Both the position numbers and the translations under genes were made by a program. The notes below the pieces were generated by a model, which worked only from the letters and a program-made list of their open reading frames with translations, did no database searches and was not told the DNA's origin. 26,632 nucleotides of DNA. Origin: an uncultured Dorea sp. (lineage in GTDB: Bacteria > Bacillota > Clostridia > Lachnospirales > Lachnospiraceae). The stretch lies in contig CAJTOH010000049.1 in NCBI GenBank assembly GCA_910577685.1, positions 1 to 26,632 on the forward strand. Direction: 5' to 3'. How positions within the stretch are numbered: position 1 is the first letter of the stretch; the number at the start of each line of letters is the position of its first letter. Below, piece by piece: positions 16,168 through 23,717 of this stretch.

Positions 16168-16195
16168 ATTACGAAAACGTATACATTTCCGTTAA
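16168..16195. repeat. Degenerate copy 2 of the GTATAC palindrome
   Basis: ATTACGAAAAC-GTATAC-ATTTCCGTTAA matches 10 of 11 left-flank and about 8 of 11 right-flank bases of the core at 16030-16057. It lies 39 bases before the start of the TnpB-like gene, where an operator could be. Here the outer GC-rich arms of copy 1 are missing, so it would not form a strong terminator. Confidence 0.5.
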
Positions 16196-16233
16196 AAATT
16201 TTTTTGTAAAGCATTTACGATGAAAGGGCAGAC

Positions 16234-17547
16234 ATGGCGGCAGATAAGGTGTGTAAGACTGTCCACCAGTATAATAGTGAGCCGGTCGCATGCGAAGATA
16301 TGCAGAAGCTCATATATATCGCTGAGGACTATCGGAAGGTAAAGAATTACGTGTATGCCCGTTTCGGCGGGATTGGCAGCCTTTCGAAGATTTATCCGGG
16401 ATATACCGTACAGAATGAAATGACTGGGAGCGGATATCGGGAGACTCTGGGGATGCCGTCAGTTTATTTCTATCTTGCTATCTTTGATGCACTGGCAGAT
16501 ATCAAGAGTCAGTGGACAAGAACAAAGTCCAAGAGTATGAAGTTGGTCAATAAGAATAAAAGTTTTACGGAAGATGAAAAACATTATCTTCGATTTGTTT
16601 TAAAGGTTAATAATGCTTTTGATGCCGTACTGAATCGTAAGCCAATAGAGCTGGCGGCAAAGCTTATGAAGCAATACCGTGAGTTGGTGGAGCGGGTAGA
16701 TGCGGAAAAGCTGCATCGCTATCTATGCAGACAAGTGAGAAAAAACCACATGAAGCTGCATACGGATGCGGCAGATGTATTTGCCATAGCAGAGAGGGCG
16801 TACCGCTATGATGACCACGGAATTTATATTTCCATCAAAGAAAAGAGAAAGCGCATTTATATACCGCTGACAGACAATAACCGTTATAAATGTCAGCTTC
16901 GGATTAAGCTGTACCCACAGGAGGACCGCGTAGAGATAAAGGTCCCTGTAAATGTTACCGTTCGCCGCCATGCTGATTATTCAAATCAGGTAGGAGTGGC
17001 AATTGGTTTCTATACGATGCTGACAACCGATGAAGGACGGGGCTATGGGGAAGAGCTGGGCCGATATCAGACTGAGTATTCTGATTGGGTGCAGGAGCAG
17101 ACAAGACGCTACAGAAAGAATAAGGGCGATAACCCGGGGCGTAAGAAATATTATGCGAAGAAGAGGCGGTTAGAGGAACAGCTTCATAGTTATATCAACC
17201 AAGAATTGAACCGCTTTCTGACGGCGGAGAAGCCTAAAACCGTTTATATTGTAAAGCTTCCCAAGCCGCAGGCAGGAGGGTACAGCAAGAAGATTAATTA
17301 TTCCGTTTCTCTTTGGCAGCGAGGATATATTCGGAAACGCCTGACCCAAAAGTGCAAAGAACAGTCCATTGAGATTGTGGAAGTAATTGGGAAGGGTATT
17401 AGCGATGAGTGCAGCAGGTGTGGCGGCATAGGGAAGAAAGCTGAGGGGAATTTCATCTGCCCGATTTGTGGATATCAGACGGAAGAAAAAAGGAATACTG
17501 CCCAGAATGTGAAGAAGCGAGGGCAGGGGGATGGAATCGTATATTGA
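16234..17547 (+). CDS. Nuclease-dead TnpB-family protein (TldR-like candidate)
   Basis: A 437-residue protein of the IS605/IS607 TnpB (OrfB) family, the RNA-guided relatives of Cas12. The C-terminal zinc finger C393-x2-C396...C409-x2-C412 is intact, as is the preceding 'WQRGYIRKRLTQKCKEQSIEIVEV', which aligns with the family's 'W..fr..L.yKa...g..vv.V'. The three RuvC catalytic acids are all replaced. 'GVAIGF' stands for G-[IV]-D-x-G (A256 for D). 'VYIVKLPK' stands for 'vivEdL' (V340 for E). 'EKRNTAQN' stands for 'RDxNAAxN' (K419 for D). The frame is open over the full family length, so the protein appears kept rather than decaying. No tnpA is nearby. It would bind a guide RNA and DNA without cutting, as described for TldR repressors (inference). 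The AAAGGG site lies 8 bases before the ATG. Confidence 0.85.
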   Translation: MAADKVCKTVHQYNSEPVACEDMQKLIYIAEDYRKVKNYVYARFGGIGSLSKIYPGYTVQNEMTGSGYRETLGMPSVYFYLAIFDALADIKSQWTRTKSKSMKLVNKNKSFTEDEKHYLRFVLKVNNAFDAVLNRKPIELAAKLMKQYRELVERVDAEKLHRYLCRQVRKNHMKLHTDAADVFAIAERAYRYDDHGIYISIKEKRKRIYIPLTDNNRYKCQLRIKLYPQEDRVEIKVPVNVTVRRHADYSNQVGVAIGFYTMLTTDEGRGYGEELGRYQTEYSDWVQEQTRRYRKNKGDNPGRKKYYAKKRRLEEQLHSYINQELNRFLTAEKPKTVYIVKLPKPQAGGYSKKINYSVSLWQRGYIRKRLTQKCKEQSIEIVEVIGKGISDECSRCGGIGKKAEGNFICPICGYQTEEKRNTAQNVKKRGQGDGIVY

Positions 17548-17589
17548 CCCTTCAAGTTAATGAAAACAGTCATAAGAACAGCCGTTTAG

Positions 17590-17724
17590 ATAAATTCTGG
17601 TGATGAACCGGAATTTTACCGTAAAGAATTGTTTGAGAATCCGGAGGATTTCTAAATTGATTTTAGGACTAAGTGGTGGGTTCATGATAAAACAGGCGAG
17701 ATGTTCCTGTTATATAAAAATTAA
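17590..17724 (+). pseudogene. Possible short remnant of an unrecognised gene
   Basis: In one frame the translation gives GDEPEFYRKELFENPEDF, one in-frame TAA (17653-17655), then IDFRTKWWVHDKTGEMFL and LYKN before a second stop. Both pieces have protein-like composition and share the frame, so they may be the tail of a broken gene. The family is not recognised. It lies between the TnpB-like gene and the structured segment. Confidence 0.25.
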
Positions 17725-17750
17725 TTTACGGCATTAGAAGGCGAAAGTAT

Positions 17751-17880
17751 TGGGGGAAAATCCCCTCCTTATGAATCGCGTATTGGGTATGCCAGGACCT
17801 TGTGAACATGCAAAAGCATGATGTAGCAGGGAGCGAAGCAGAGGTGCTCTGCATTGTCCGAGAATGGATGACCAATGTAT
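17751..17880 (+). ncRNA. Candidate TnpB/TldR guide-RNA (omega RNA) scaffold
   Basis: Three compact hairpins follow one another: GGGGA-AAA-TCCCC (17753-17765), CATGC-AAAA-GCATG (17807-17820) and GCAGAG-GTG-CTCTGC (17838-17852). GGAC (17795-17798) and GTCC (17856-17859) can enclose the last two. Between the hairpins is GATGTAGCAGGGAGC (17820-17834), close to the GATGAAGCAGGAAGC-like core that I recall from the right ends of IS605-type elements, where the guide RNA is encoded. The location 3' of the tnpB-like gene is as expected. The guide itself would lie at or after about 17860. The 200-base distance from the protein gene is larger than usual. Confidence 0.45.
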
Positions 17881-17917
17881 TTTATTAAAAAATTATAGAT
17901 AAAGTAGAGGGCTGTAG

Positions 17918-18907
17918 ATGTTAAATGATAAAGTGATTCTGATTACAGGCGGGACAGGTTCGTTTGGACATCAGTTTGTAAAGTATATACTGGGGAATTA
18001 TAGTCCCAGAAAAGTAATTGTATATTCCAGAGATGAATATAAACAATTCATTATGGAAAATGAGTATAAGGCGAATCCGCAGTATAGTAAGTTGCGGTTT
18101 TTTATTGGAGATATCCGAGATGAAGCCCGTTTGAGGTTGGCGATGAGAAACGTCGATTATGTCATACATGCCGCGGCTTTAAAACAGGTTCCGGCATGTG
18201 AGTATAATCCGAATGAGGCGATTAAAACCAATATTAACGGAGCTGTAAATATTATAAATGCTGCATTAGAAACAGGAGTTAAGAAAGTAATCGCACTTTC
18301 TACCGATAAAGCCGTAAACCCTATTAATCTATATGGCGGCACAAAATTGGTATCAGATAAATTGTTTTGTGCGGCGAATGCATATTCAGGTGCGGACGGC
18401 ACAAGGTTTGCGGTGGTGAGGTATGGGAATGTGGCGGGCAGCCGCGGTTCGGTAATACCGTTTTTCCAGGATATTATTGATAATGGGGGAACAAAACTGC
18501 CGATTACAGATTATCGGATGACGAGATTTTGGATCAGTTTGGAAGATGGTGTCAAATTGGTTATACGCGCTCTGGAAAGTGCCAGAGGCGGCGAAACATT
18601 TATTTCTAAAATCCCTTCATTTAGAATTACAGACCTGGCAAATGCCATGCTACCAGGATGTAAAATGACGGAAGTAGGGATTCGAGAAGGTGAAAAATTA
18701 CATGAAATAATGATTACCCGGGAAGATTCCATGCACACATATGAGTATGATGAGCACTATATTATCTATCCTAATTATAATTGGTGGGGAGAAAAAGAAC
18801 TGATACCTGGAGGAACGTTGGTAGAGGCGGAATTTGAGTATAGCTCGGGAAATAATAAAGAGTGGCTGACAATAGAAAAAATCCGAGAGTTATTAAAAAA
18901 GCTGTAA
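17918..18907 (+). CDS. pseB: UDP-GlcNAc 4,6-dehydratase (inverting), PseB
   Basis: A 329-residue short-chain dehydrogenase/reductase that starts pseudaminic acid synthesis: UDP-GlcNAc is dehydrated at C4/C6 with inversion at C5. The NADP-binding loop is GGTGSFG (11-17). The active site is 'LSTDKAVNPINLYGGTK', with D130, K131 and Y139 in place of D132, K133 and Y141 of Helicobacter FlaA1. 'HAAALKQVP' and 'RYGNVAGSRGSVIPFF' are typical of PseB. The length agrees with the family. It is the first gene of a long + strand operon; the AGAGGG site lies 8 bases before the ATG. Confidence 0.94.
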   Translation: MLNDKVILITGGTGSFGHQFVKYILGNYSPRKVIVYSRDEYKQFIMENEYKANPQYSKLRFFIGDIRDEARLRLAMRNVDYVIHAAALKQVPACEYNPNEAIKTNINGAVNIINAALETGVKKVIALSTDKAVNPINLYGGTKLVSDKLFCAANAYSGADGTRFAVVRYGNVAGSRGSVIPFFQDIIDNGGTKLPITDYRMTRFWISLEDGVKLVIRALESARGGETFISKIPSFRITDLANAMLPGCKMTEVGIREGEKLHEIMITREDSMHTYEYDEHYIIYPNYNWWGEKELIPGGTLVEAEFEYSSGNNKEWLTIEKIRELLKKL

Positions 18908-18936
18908 TAGAAAATGAGGAGTAGGGGCGAAAAATT

Positions 18937-20154
18937 TTGGAAAGATTGGCGATACATGGAGGAACTCCGGTAAGAGAAACACCCATCTATTATGGACATC
19001 AGTGTATTGATGATAGTGATATCGACGCGGTAGTCGGGGTGCTTAGAAGTGATTATCTTACGTGCGGTCCTGCGGTTGCGGAATTAGAACAAAAATTATG
19101 TAAAGTTACCGGAGCAAGATATGCTGCGGCGGTCAGTAATGGTACGGCGGCATTACATGCGGCATGTTATGCGGCAGGTATTAAAGACGGAGACGAAGTT
19201 ATTACGACTCCGCTGACATTTGCGGCATCTGCAAATTGCATATTATATATGGGAGCCACGCCTGTTTTTGCGGATGTTAATCCTGATACATATAATATTG
19301 ATCCGGCGTCTATTGAAGAACATATTAGCGAAAAGACAAAAGCAATTGTGGCGGTTGATTTTACCGGACAGGCGGCGGAGCTGGACAGAATACGTTCGAT
19401 ATGTAAGAAACATCATTTGATTTTGATTGAAGACGGCGCACATTCGATAGGGACGGTATATAAGGATATTCCGGTGGGAAATTTTGCGGATTTGACTGCG
19501 TTTAGCTTTCATCCGGTTAAAACTGTTACCGGAGGAGAAGGCGGCGCAATACTGACAAACGATGAGAGCCTATACCAAAGGTTATCTATATTTCGTACTC
19601 ACGGAATAACCAGAAATACTAAATTTATGGATTTAGGAATGGAATATGCGCAAGGACATGACGGAAGAGAAGAGTGGTATTATCAGCAAATTGCTCTGGG
19701 ATACAATTATCGAATCACAGATATTCAGGCGGCGCTGATTACAAGCCAGTTAAAAAAGCTGGAAAAGTTTAAACTTCGCAGACAGGAGATAGCGTCTAAG
19801 TATAACGAGGCTTTTTCAAATTTTCCGGGAATAGTATTACAGAAAGAAATACCGGAATCCGATACAACAAGACATATTTATCTGATACAGCTTAATTTAG
19901 ATGAATTAACAGCGGGCAGAAGAGAAATTTTTGATGCGCTGAAAGCAGAAAATGTATATTGTAATGTCCACTATATTCCGGTGTATCGTTTCCCGTATTA
20001 TCAGAAGCTTGGATATAAGAAGGGCTTGTGTCCGTGTGCAGAAAAACTTTATGAGAGATTAATTACAATACCTTTGTATCCGGCTATGACAGATGGGGAT
20101 GTGGACAGCGTCATTACAGCGGTCAAAAAGGTCGTTGGAAATTATTTAAAATAA
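18937..20154 (+). CDS. pseC: UDP-4-keto-6-deoxy-AltNAc aminotransferase, PseC
   Basis: A 405-residue DegT/DnrJ/EryC1-type PLP aminotransferase, the second step of pseudaminic acid synthesis, which makes UDP-4-amino-4,6-dideoxy-beta-L-AltNAc. The PLP lysine is K195 in 'AFSFHPVKTVTGGEGG'. 'SNGTAALHAAC' (67-77) and 'IEDGAHSIG' (164-172) are the cofactor-contacting motifs. The start is TTG at 18937, supported by GAGGAGTAGGGG upstream and by 'LAIHGGTPVRETPI' being the usual PseC N-terminus; no in-frame ATG lies near. It is also related to SpsC of spore-coat clusters. Confidence 0.93.
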   Translation: MERLAIHGGTPVRETPIYYGHQCIDDSDIDAVVGVLRSDYLTCGPAVAELEQKLCKVTGARYAAAVSNGTAALHAACYAAGIKDGDEVITTPLTFAASANCILYMGATPVFADVNPDTYNIDPASIEEHISEKTKAIVAVDFTGQAAELDRIRSICKKHHLILIEDGAHSIGTVYKDIPVGNFADLTAFSFHPVKTVTGGEGGAILTNDESLYQRLSIFRTHGITRNTKFMDLGMEYAQGHDGREEWYYQQIALGYNYRITDIQAALITSQLKKLEKFKLRRQEIASKYNEAFSNFPGIVLQKEIPESDTTRHIYLIQLNLDELTAGRREIFDALKAENVYCNVHYIPVYRFPYYQKLGYKKGLCPCAEKLYERLITIPLYPAMTDGDVDSVITAVKKVVGNYLK

Positions 20155-20169
20155 TAAGGCAGATGTTTT

Positions 20170-21285
20170 ATGAAACAGACAGAATTGGTTTATGAGCAGA
20201 CAAATGGGCTGGTGCCTTTCGTATATACTTTGGCAGGGGAATGGATGTACTTTTGCGATATGCATATACCGCAATTGTTTCGATATCATTTGAAAAAGGA
20301 AAAGTGTGAATGTATTGTCAGATTCCACAGGAATGATATGAACTTTTATAAAATTATATCTCATGGTGATGAATTATGGATGTTGCCGTTTCTGGATGGA
20401 GAGATCGTTTGCTTTCATATTATCTCAAGAGAAATATCCTATTATGAAATTCCAAAAGAAATAAAGGAAAAAGTGATCCCTTTTGCAGATATGATTTTTG
20501 GAGAGGAAGAAGCATATATTTTCCCTCATGGAAATAACAGGTTTTTAGTAGAGGTTGATTTACAGACGCACCAAATGAATACGGTGGAGTTACTAAAAAA
20601 CGGACAAGATAATGACCGTCTGTTTTTTACAGGAGCACTGCAATTTCAGGACAAAATATATTTGACAGAAAGTTTTGGAAATAGGTTTGTCTTGTATGAT
20701 GTTAAAAGTAAAGAAGCGGCAATTCTTAATAATAGATATCTGTTAGATAATTTTTGGCCGAAAAGAATCGGACGTAAAATATATTTTTTCCCTATTACTA
20801 TAACAGAAAATAAAGGTTTACTGATTTATGACATAGATACCAGCCATTTTGCAGAAAAAGAAAATCCGTTAAAGAACCTTTTGTCAGGAGACGTTTGCAT
20901 TACAGTGGCGTCTGATGAAGAAATTTGGATTTTGGCAAATAAGCAAAAGAAACTTTATGGGTTGGATCTTAATTTGGAGATGAAATCAGAAATATCGATT
21001 TTAAACTTTAATGAAGCTGAAAAAGACGTGTATGTTTCGGGAGCAGCGTTTGAAGAGCGTTTATTTTTTAATGGGTTTGAAAACGGCTCGCCTCTGATTC
21101 AAGTAAAGGATGGCGTTGCCACAATGTTGGATGTCGGAAGAGAGCAAACTCTTTTGCAGGTATATATCGATATGGTCAATAAAGGTAATGCGCATGAAAG
21201 GAAGTTTAATGAGATAAATGTAGGAAAGTCAATTTATGTGTATGCGAATATGTATGGCAGAGGTGGAGTATGCAGCTTGTATTAG
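20170..21285 (+). CDS. Unrecognised protein, predicted seven-bladed beta-propeller
   Basis: A 371-residue protein that I cannot assign to a named family. Seven similar strand groups can be read: 24-41 (EWMYFCDMH..LFRYHL), 68-84 (ELWMLPFLDGEIVCFHI), 114-131 (EAYIFPHGNNRFLVEVDL), 161-178 (DKIYLTESFGNRFVLYDV), 202-222 (RKIYFFPIT..GLLIYDI), 250-267 (EIWILANKQKKLYGLDL) and 297-311 (RLFFNGFENGSPLIQV). The pattern of aromatic strand, turn and 'hhxhDh' is that of a beta-propeller. The tail (330-371) is helical and ends with 'GKSIYVYANM'. There is no signal peptide. It overlaps the following aldo/keto reductase gene by 16 bases, so the two are tightly coupled. A sugar- or protein-binding role in the glycan pathway is only a guess. 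Confidence 0.75.
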   Translation: MKQTELVYEQTNGLVPFVYTLAGEWMYFCDMHIPQLFRYHLKKEKCECIVRFHRNDMNFYKIISHGDELWMLPFLDGEIVCFHIISREISYYEIPKEIKEKVIPFADMIFGEEEAYIFPHGNNRFLVEVDLQTHQMNTVELLKNGQDNDRLFFTGALQFQDKIYLTESFGNRFVLYDVKSKEAAILNNRYLLDNFWPKRIGRKIYFFPITITENKGLLIYDIDTSHFAEKENPLKNLLSGDVCITVASDEEIWILANKQKKLYGLDLNLEMKSEISILNFNEAEKDVYVSGAAFEERLFFNGFENGSPLIQVKDGVATMLDVGREQTLLQVYIDMVNKGNAHERKFNEINVGKSIYVYANMYGRGGVCSLY

Positions 21286-22163
21286 GGACTGTGCAGTTTG
21301 GGATGGATTATGGCGTACAGGGAGGGATAAAACCTTCGGAAGAAAGAGTAAGCGAGATGTTGTCGCTAGCTTTGGCGGAAAAAGTAAACCGTTTTGATAC
21401 TGCTTCGTCTTATGGAAGCTCAGAAGAGGTTCTTGGCCGATATAGAAAAAGTAATCCCAACAAGGCGAAGGAGATGCACATTATATCAAAATTGCCGCCA
21501 AAAGCGCTTGTGGATGAGCCTCAAAGAAATTGGAAGGATATTATCTTAAGAAATATCAGCCGGAGTATTAGACGGCTGAATGTATCAGAATTGGATGCTT
21601 TTCTTTTTCATAATGCAGAATATATTTTTGATGAAACTGCCATACGGGCATTGCAGTGTGTCTGCGGGGAAAATATGGCCAAAAAAATTGGGGTTTCCGT
21701 CTATACTCCGAAGGAAGCAATGAAAGCATTAGAATACGATGAAATAAAAGTAATTCAGATTCCCTATAACATATTTGACCAGAGGCTGGATAAATGCGGA
21801 TTTTTTGAAAAAGCAGAAAAGAAAAAGGTTGAAATATACGCCAGAAGTTCTATGCTTCAAGGACTTTTGCTTATGGATCCGGATCGTCTGCCGGAAAGAA
21901 TGGAGTTTGCAAGAAAGTATTTAAGACGATTTTTAAACATATGTATCGAATATCAACTGTCTCCTCTGGAGGCGGCAATCGGATATGTGGGAGAACATTC
22001 GGGCATTGATTATGTCGTATTCGGCGTTGATAATAAAGTCCAATTATTGGAATATTTAGCGATGCGGGATGAGAAACTCACAGAGGATGTGAAAAAGACG
22101 TTTCAGAAGGAATTTGAAGAGGTGGAAGAAAAATTGGTGAATCCTGTTCTTTGGGAGTGCTAG
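21270..22163 (+). CDS. Aldo/keto reductase
   Basis: A 297-residue NAD(P)H-dependent oxidoreductase of the aldo/keto reductase TIM-barrel superfamily. The tetrad is visible as D43 and Y48 in 'RFDTASSYGSSEEVLG', K74 in 'IISKLPP' and H114 in 'DAFLFHNAE'. 'LVLGTVQFGMDYGV' is the N-terminal barrel signature. Similar AKR genes occur in nonulosonic acid and flagellin-glycan clusters, where they may reduce a sugar or a side-chain precursor (inference). The ATG overlaps the end of the propeller gene and has a GGTGGAG site inside it. Confidence 0.88.
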   Translation: MQLVLGTVQFGMDYGVQGGIKPSEERVSEMLSLALAEKVNRFDTASSYGSSEEVLGRYRKSNPNKAKEMHIISKLPPKALVDEPQRNWKDIILRNISRSIRRLNVSELDAFLFHNAEYIFDETAIRALQCVCGENMAKKIGVSVYTPKEAMKALEYDEIKVIQIPYNIFDQRLDKCGFFEKAEKKKVEIYARSSMLQGLLLMDPDRLPERMEFARKYLRRFLNICIEYQLSPLEAAIGYVGEHSGIDYVVFGVDNKVQLLEYLAMRDEKLTEDVKKTFQKEFEEVEEKLVNPVLWEC

Positions 22164-22197
22164 TTGATTGCTGCAAATAAAATCCAGGAGGTAGAAA

Positions 22198-22971
22198 ATG
22201 AAATATTTGGTCATGATTCAGGCGAGATGCGGCTCTTCTAGGTTACCTAACAAAGTTTTAAAGGATATTGCCGGAAAGACTGATTTGCAATGGGTCATTG
22301 AACGAGTCAGGCGCAGCAGATTAATTGATGAAGTTATGGTGGTTACATCTATTGATAAGAATAATTTACCATTAATTCGTTTGTGTACGGAGCTTGGAGT
22401 TAGAGTATTTGTCGGTTCAGAAAACGATGTTTTGGACAGGTACTATCAAGCGGCAAGATTATTACAGCCTGAGTATGTAGTGCGGATAACGGCAGATTGT
22501 CCGCTTTTTGATTGGCGTTATTTAGATATGGCAATTGAACAATTGAAGGATGGGACGGATTATATGGCTGAATTAACAGAGAGTTTTCCAGATGGCTTGG
22601 ATATTGAAATCATAAGATATCCGGCCTTAAAAAGAATGTGGAAAGAAGCTGGACTTAGTTCTGAGAGAGAGCATGTGACTATGTATATCAAGAATCATCC
22701 GGAACAGTTTGCGATTCAAAATCTTGAATGTCCCATAGCCGGAATTGGAGCCAAGAGATGGACATTAGATCAGGATGAAGATTATGAGCTGATTTGCAAT
22801 ATTTATAATCATTTTATACCCGAAGGAAAAGAAGATTTTGTTACGGAGGATATTTTGAAGTATTTGCAGTCGAACAAACATCTTGAACAGTTGAATGGAA
22901 AAATAGCAAGAAACGAAGGGCTGGCTAAATCTTTAGCAAACGATAAGGCGGTAAATATGTCAGTACACTAG
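22198..22971 (+). CDS. SpsF-type cytidylyltransferase
   Basis: A 257-residue nucleotidyltransferase of the SpsF group, related to CMP-sialic acid synthetases. The nucleotide-binding start 'MIQARCGSSRLPNKVL' (6-21) is the 'QAR.gSsRLPgKvl' signature. 'RITADCPLFD' (96-105) holds the Mg2+-binding aspartates. 'DGLDIEII' and 'RWTLDQDEDYELI' are typical of SpsF. In this operon it probably activates a nonulosonic acid with CTP, in place of PseF. It starts 34 bases after the reductase, with CCAGGAGGT as ribosome binding site. Confidence 0.88.
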   Translation: MKYLVMIQARCGSSRLPNKVLKDIAGKTDLQWVIERVRRSRLIDEVMVVTSIDKNNLPLIRLCTELGVRVFVGSENDVLDRYYQAARLLQPEYVVRITADCPLFDWRYLDMAIEQLKDGTDYMAELTESFPDGLDIEIIRYPALKRMWKEAGLSSEREHVTMYIKNHPEQFAIQNLECPIAGIGAKRWTLDQDEDYELICNIYNHFIPEGKEDFVTEDILKYLQSNKHLEQLNGKIARNEGLAKSLANDKAVNMSVH

Positions 22972-22999
22972 GGAATGGATTTAGCAAGGCGGAGGTGCA

Positions 23000-23698
23000 G
23001 TGGTGTTGCGTGAAAATGCGAAAGAAGAAGTTTTAAAAAATGAAGGAAATGCATATTTTCAAAGAAATATGAGAGACGGAAAAATAGAGATTGCAAAGGG
23101 ATGTATGTTGTTTGACGAGTTTTTACAAAACTATCAAGGTCTTCAAAAAAATATGAGAATTTTAGAAGTAGGTTGCTGTTATGGATACAATCTAACCTAT
23201 TTGTGTGAAAAATATGATTTGGAGGGTTATGGAATTGAGCCCTCAAAAGAGGCTGTGGATTATGGAAATGATGTGATAAAGAAGGATAAAAACAAGAGAG
23301 TGATTTTGAGTCAGGGGACGGCGGACGAGCTGAAATTTCCATCTGAATATTTTGACATTGTTATGATGGCGTTTTGCATGTTTTGGGTAGACAGAAAATA
23401 CGTGATGCGTGCCGTTGCAGAAGCAGACAGGGTCTTAAAAACAGGGGGGGGGGTATTAGCCATTTGGGATTTTGACACACGGATTCCGTATCGTCGGACA
23501 AATATTCATAATGAAAATGTACCGACATACAAATACCAACTGGCAGAATTATTTTTAGGGAATCCACAGTATGATCTGATAGAAAAAAATTCTTTTTCCC
23601 ATATGGGGAGAGGGCTCCATCAAGATATACAAGAGAGATGTGCATTAAATGTATTATATAAAGATGCAGTAGAGGATGCATATATATTTTCCGACTAA
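23000..23698 (+). CDS. SAM-dependent methyltransferase containing a G10 tract
   Basis: A 232-residue class I methyltransferase. Motif I is 'ILEVGCCYGYN' (54-64), the acidic residue after strand 2 lies in 'GYGIEPSKEA', and 'YFDIVMMAFCMFWV' and 'VLKTGGGVLAIWDFD' are motifs IV and VI. Start choice is uncertain: GTG at 23000 or 23003 (the second spaced better from GGAGG at 22991-22995). Codons 149-152 are made of ten consecutive Gs (23444-23453). As written the gene is intact. Loss of one G gives a TAG two codons after the tract, and gain of one G gives a TGA about eight codons after it, so slippage would switch the gene off. It may methylate a sugar or its substituent in the surface glycan. Confidence 0.88.
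   Translation: MVLRENAKEEVLKNEGNAYFQRNMRDGKIEIAKGCMLFDEFLQNYQGLQKNMRILEVGCCYGYNLTYLCEKYDLEGYGIEPSKEAVDYGNDVIKKDKNKRVILSQGTADELKFPSEYFDIVMMAFCMFWVDRKYVMRAVAEADRVLKTGGGVLAIWDFDTRIPYRRTNIHNENVPTYKYQLAELFLGNPQYDLIEKNSFSHMGRGLHQDIQERCALNVLYKDAVEDAYIFSD
23444..23453 (+). repeat. Homopolymer G10 in coding sequence (putative phase-variation switch)
   Basis: Ten Gs in a row lie within the methyltransferase reading frame. This is much longer than any other G run fully inside the window (at most six). With 10 Gs (or 7) the frame continues; 9 or 11 Gs lead to an early stop. Such tracts are the known slip-strand sites of contingency genes. Confidence 0.75.
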
Positions 23699-23717
23699 AA
23701 GATAAAGAGGGGATATT

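Noticed and set aside
16234..17880. A complete active IS605-type insertion sequence
   Set aside because: There is no tnpA, the TnpB catalytic residues are missing, and no clear left end was found.
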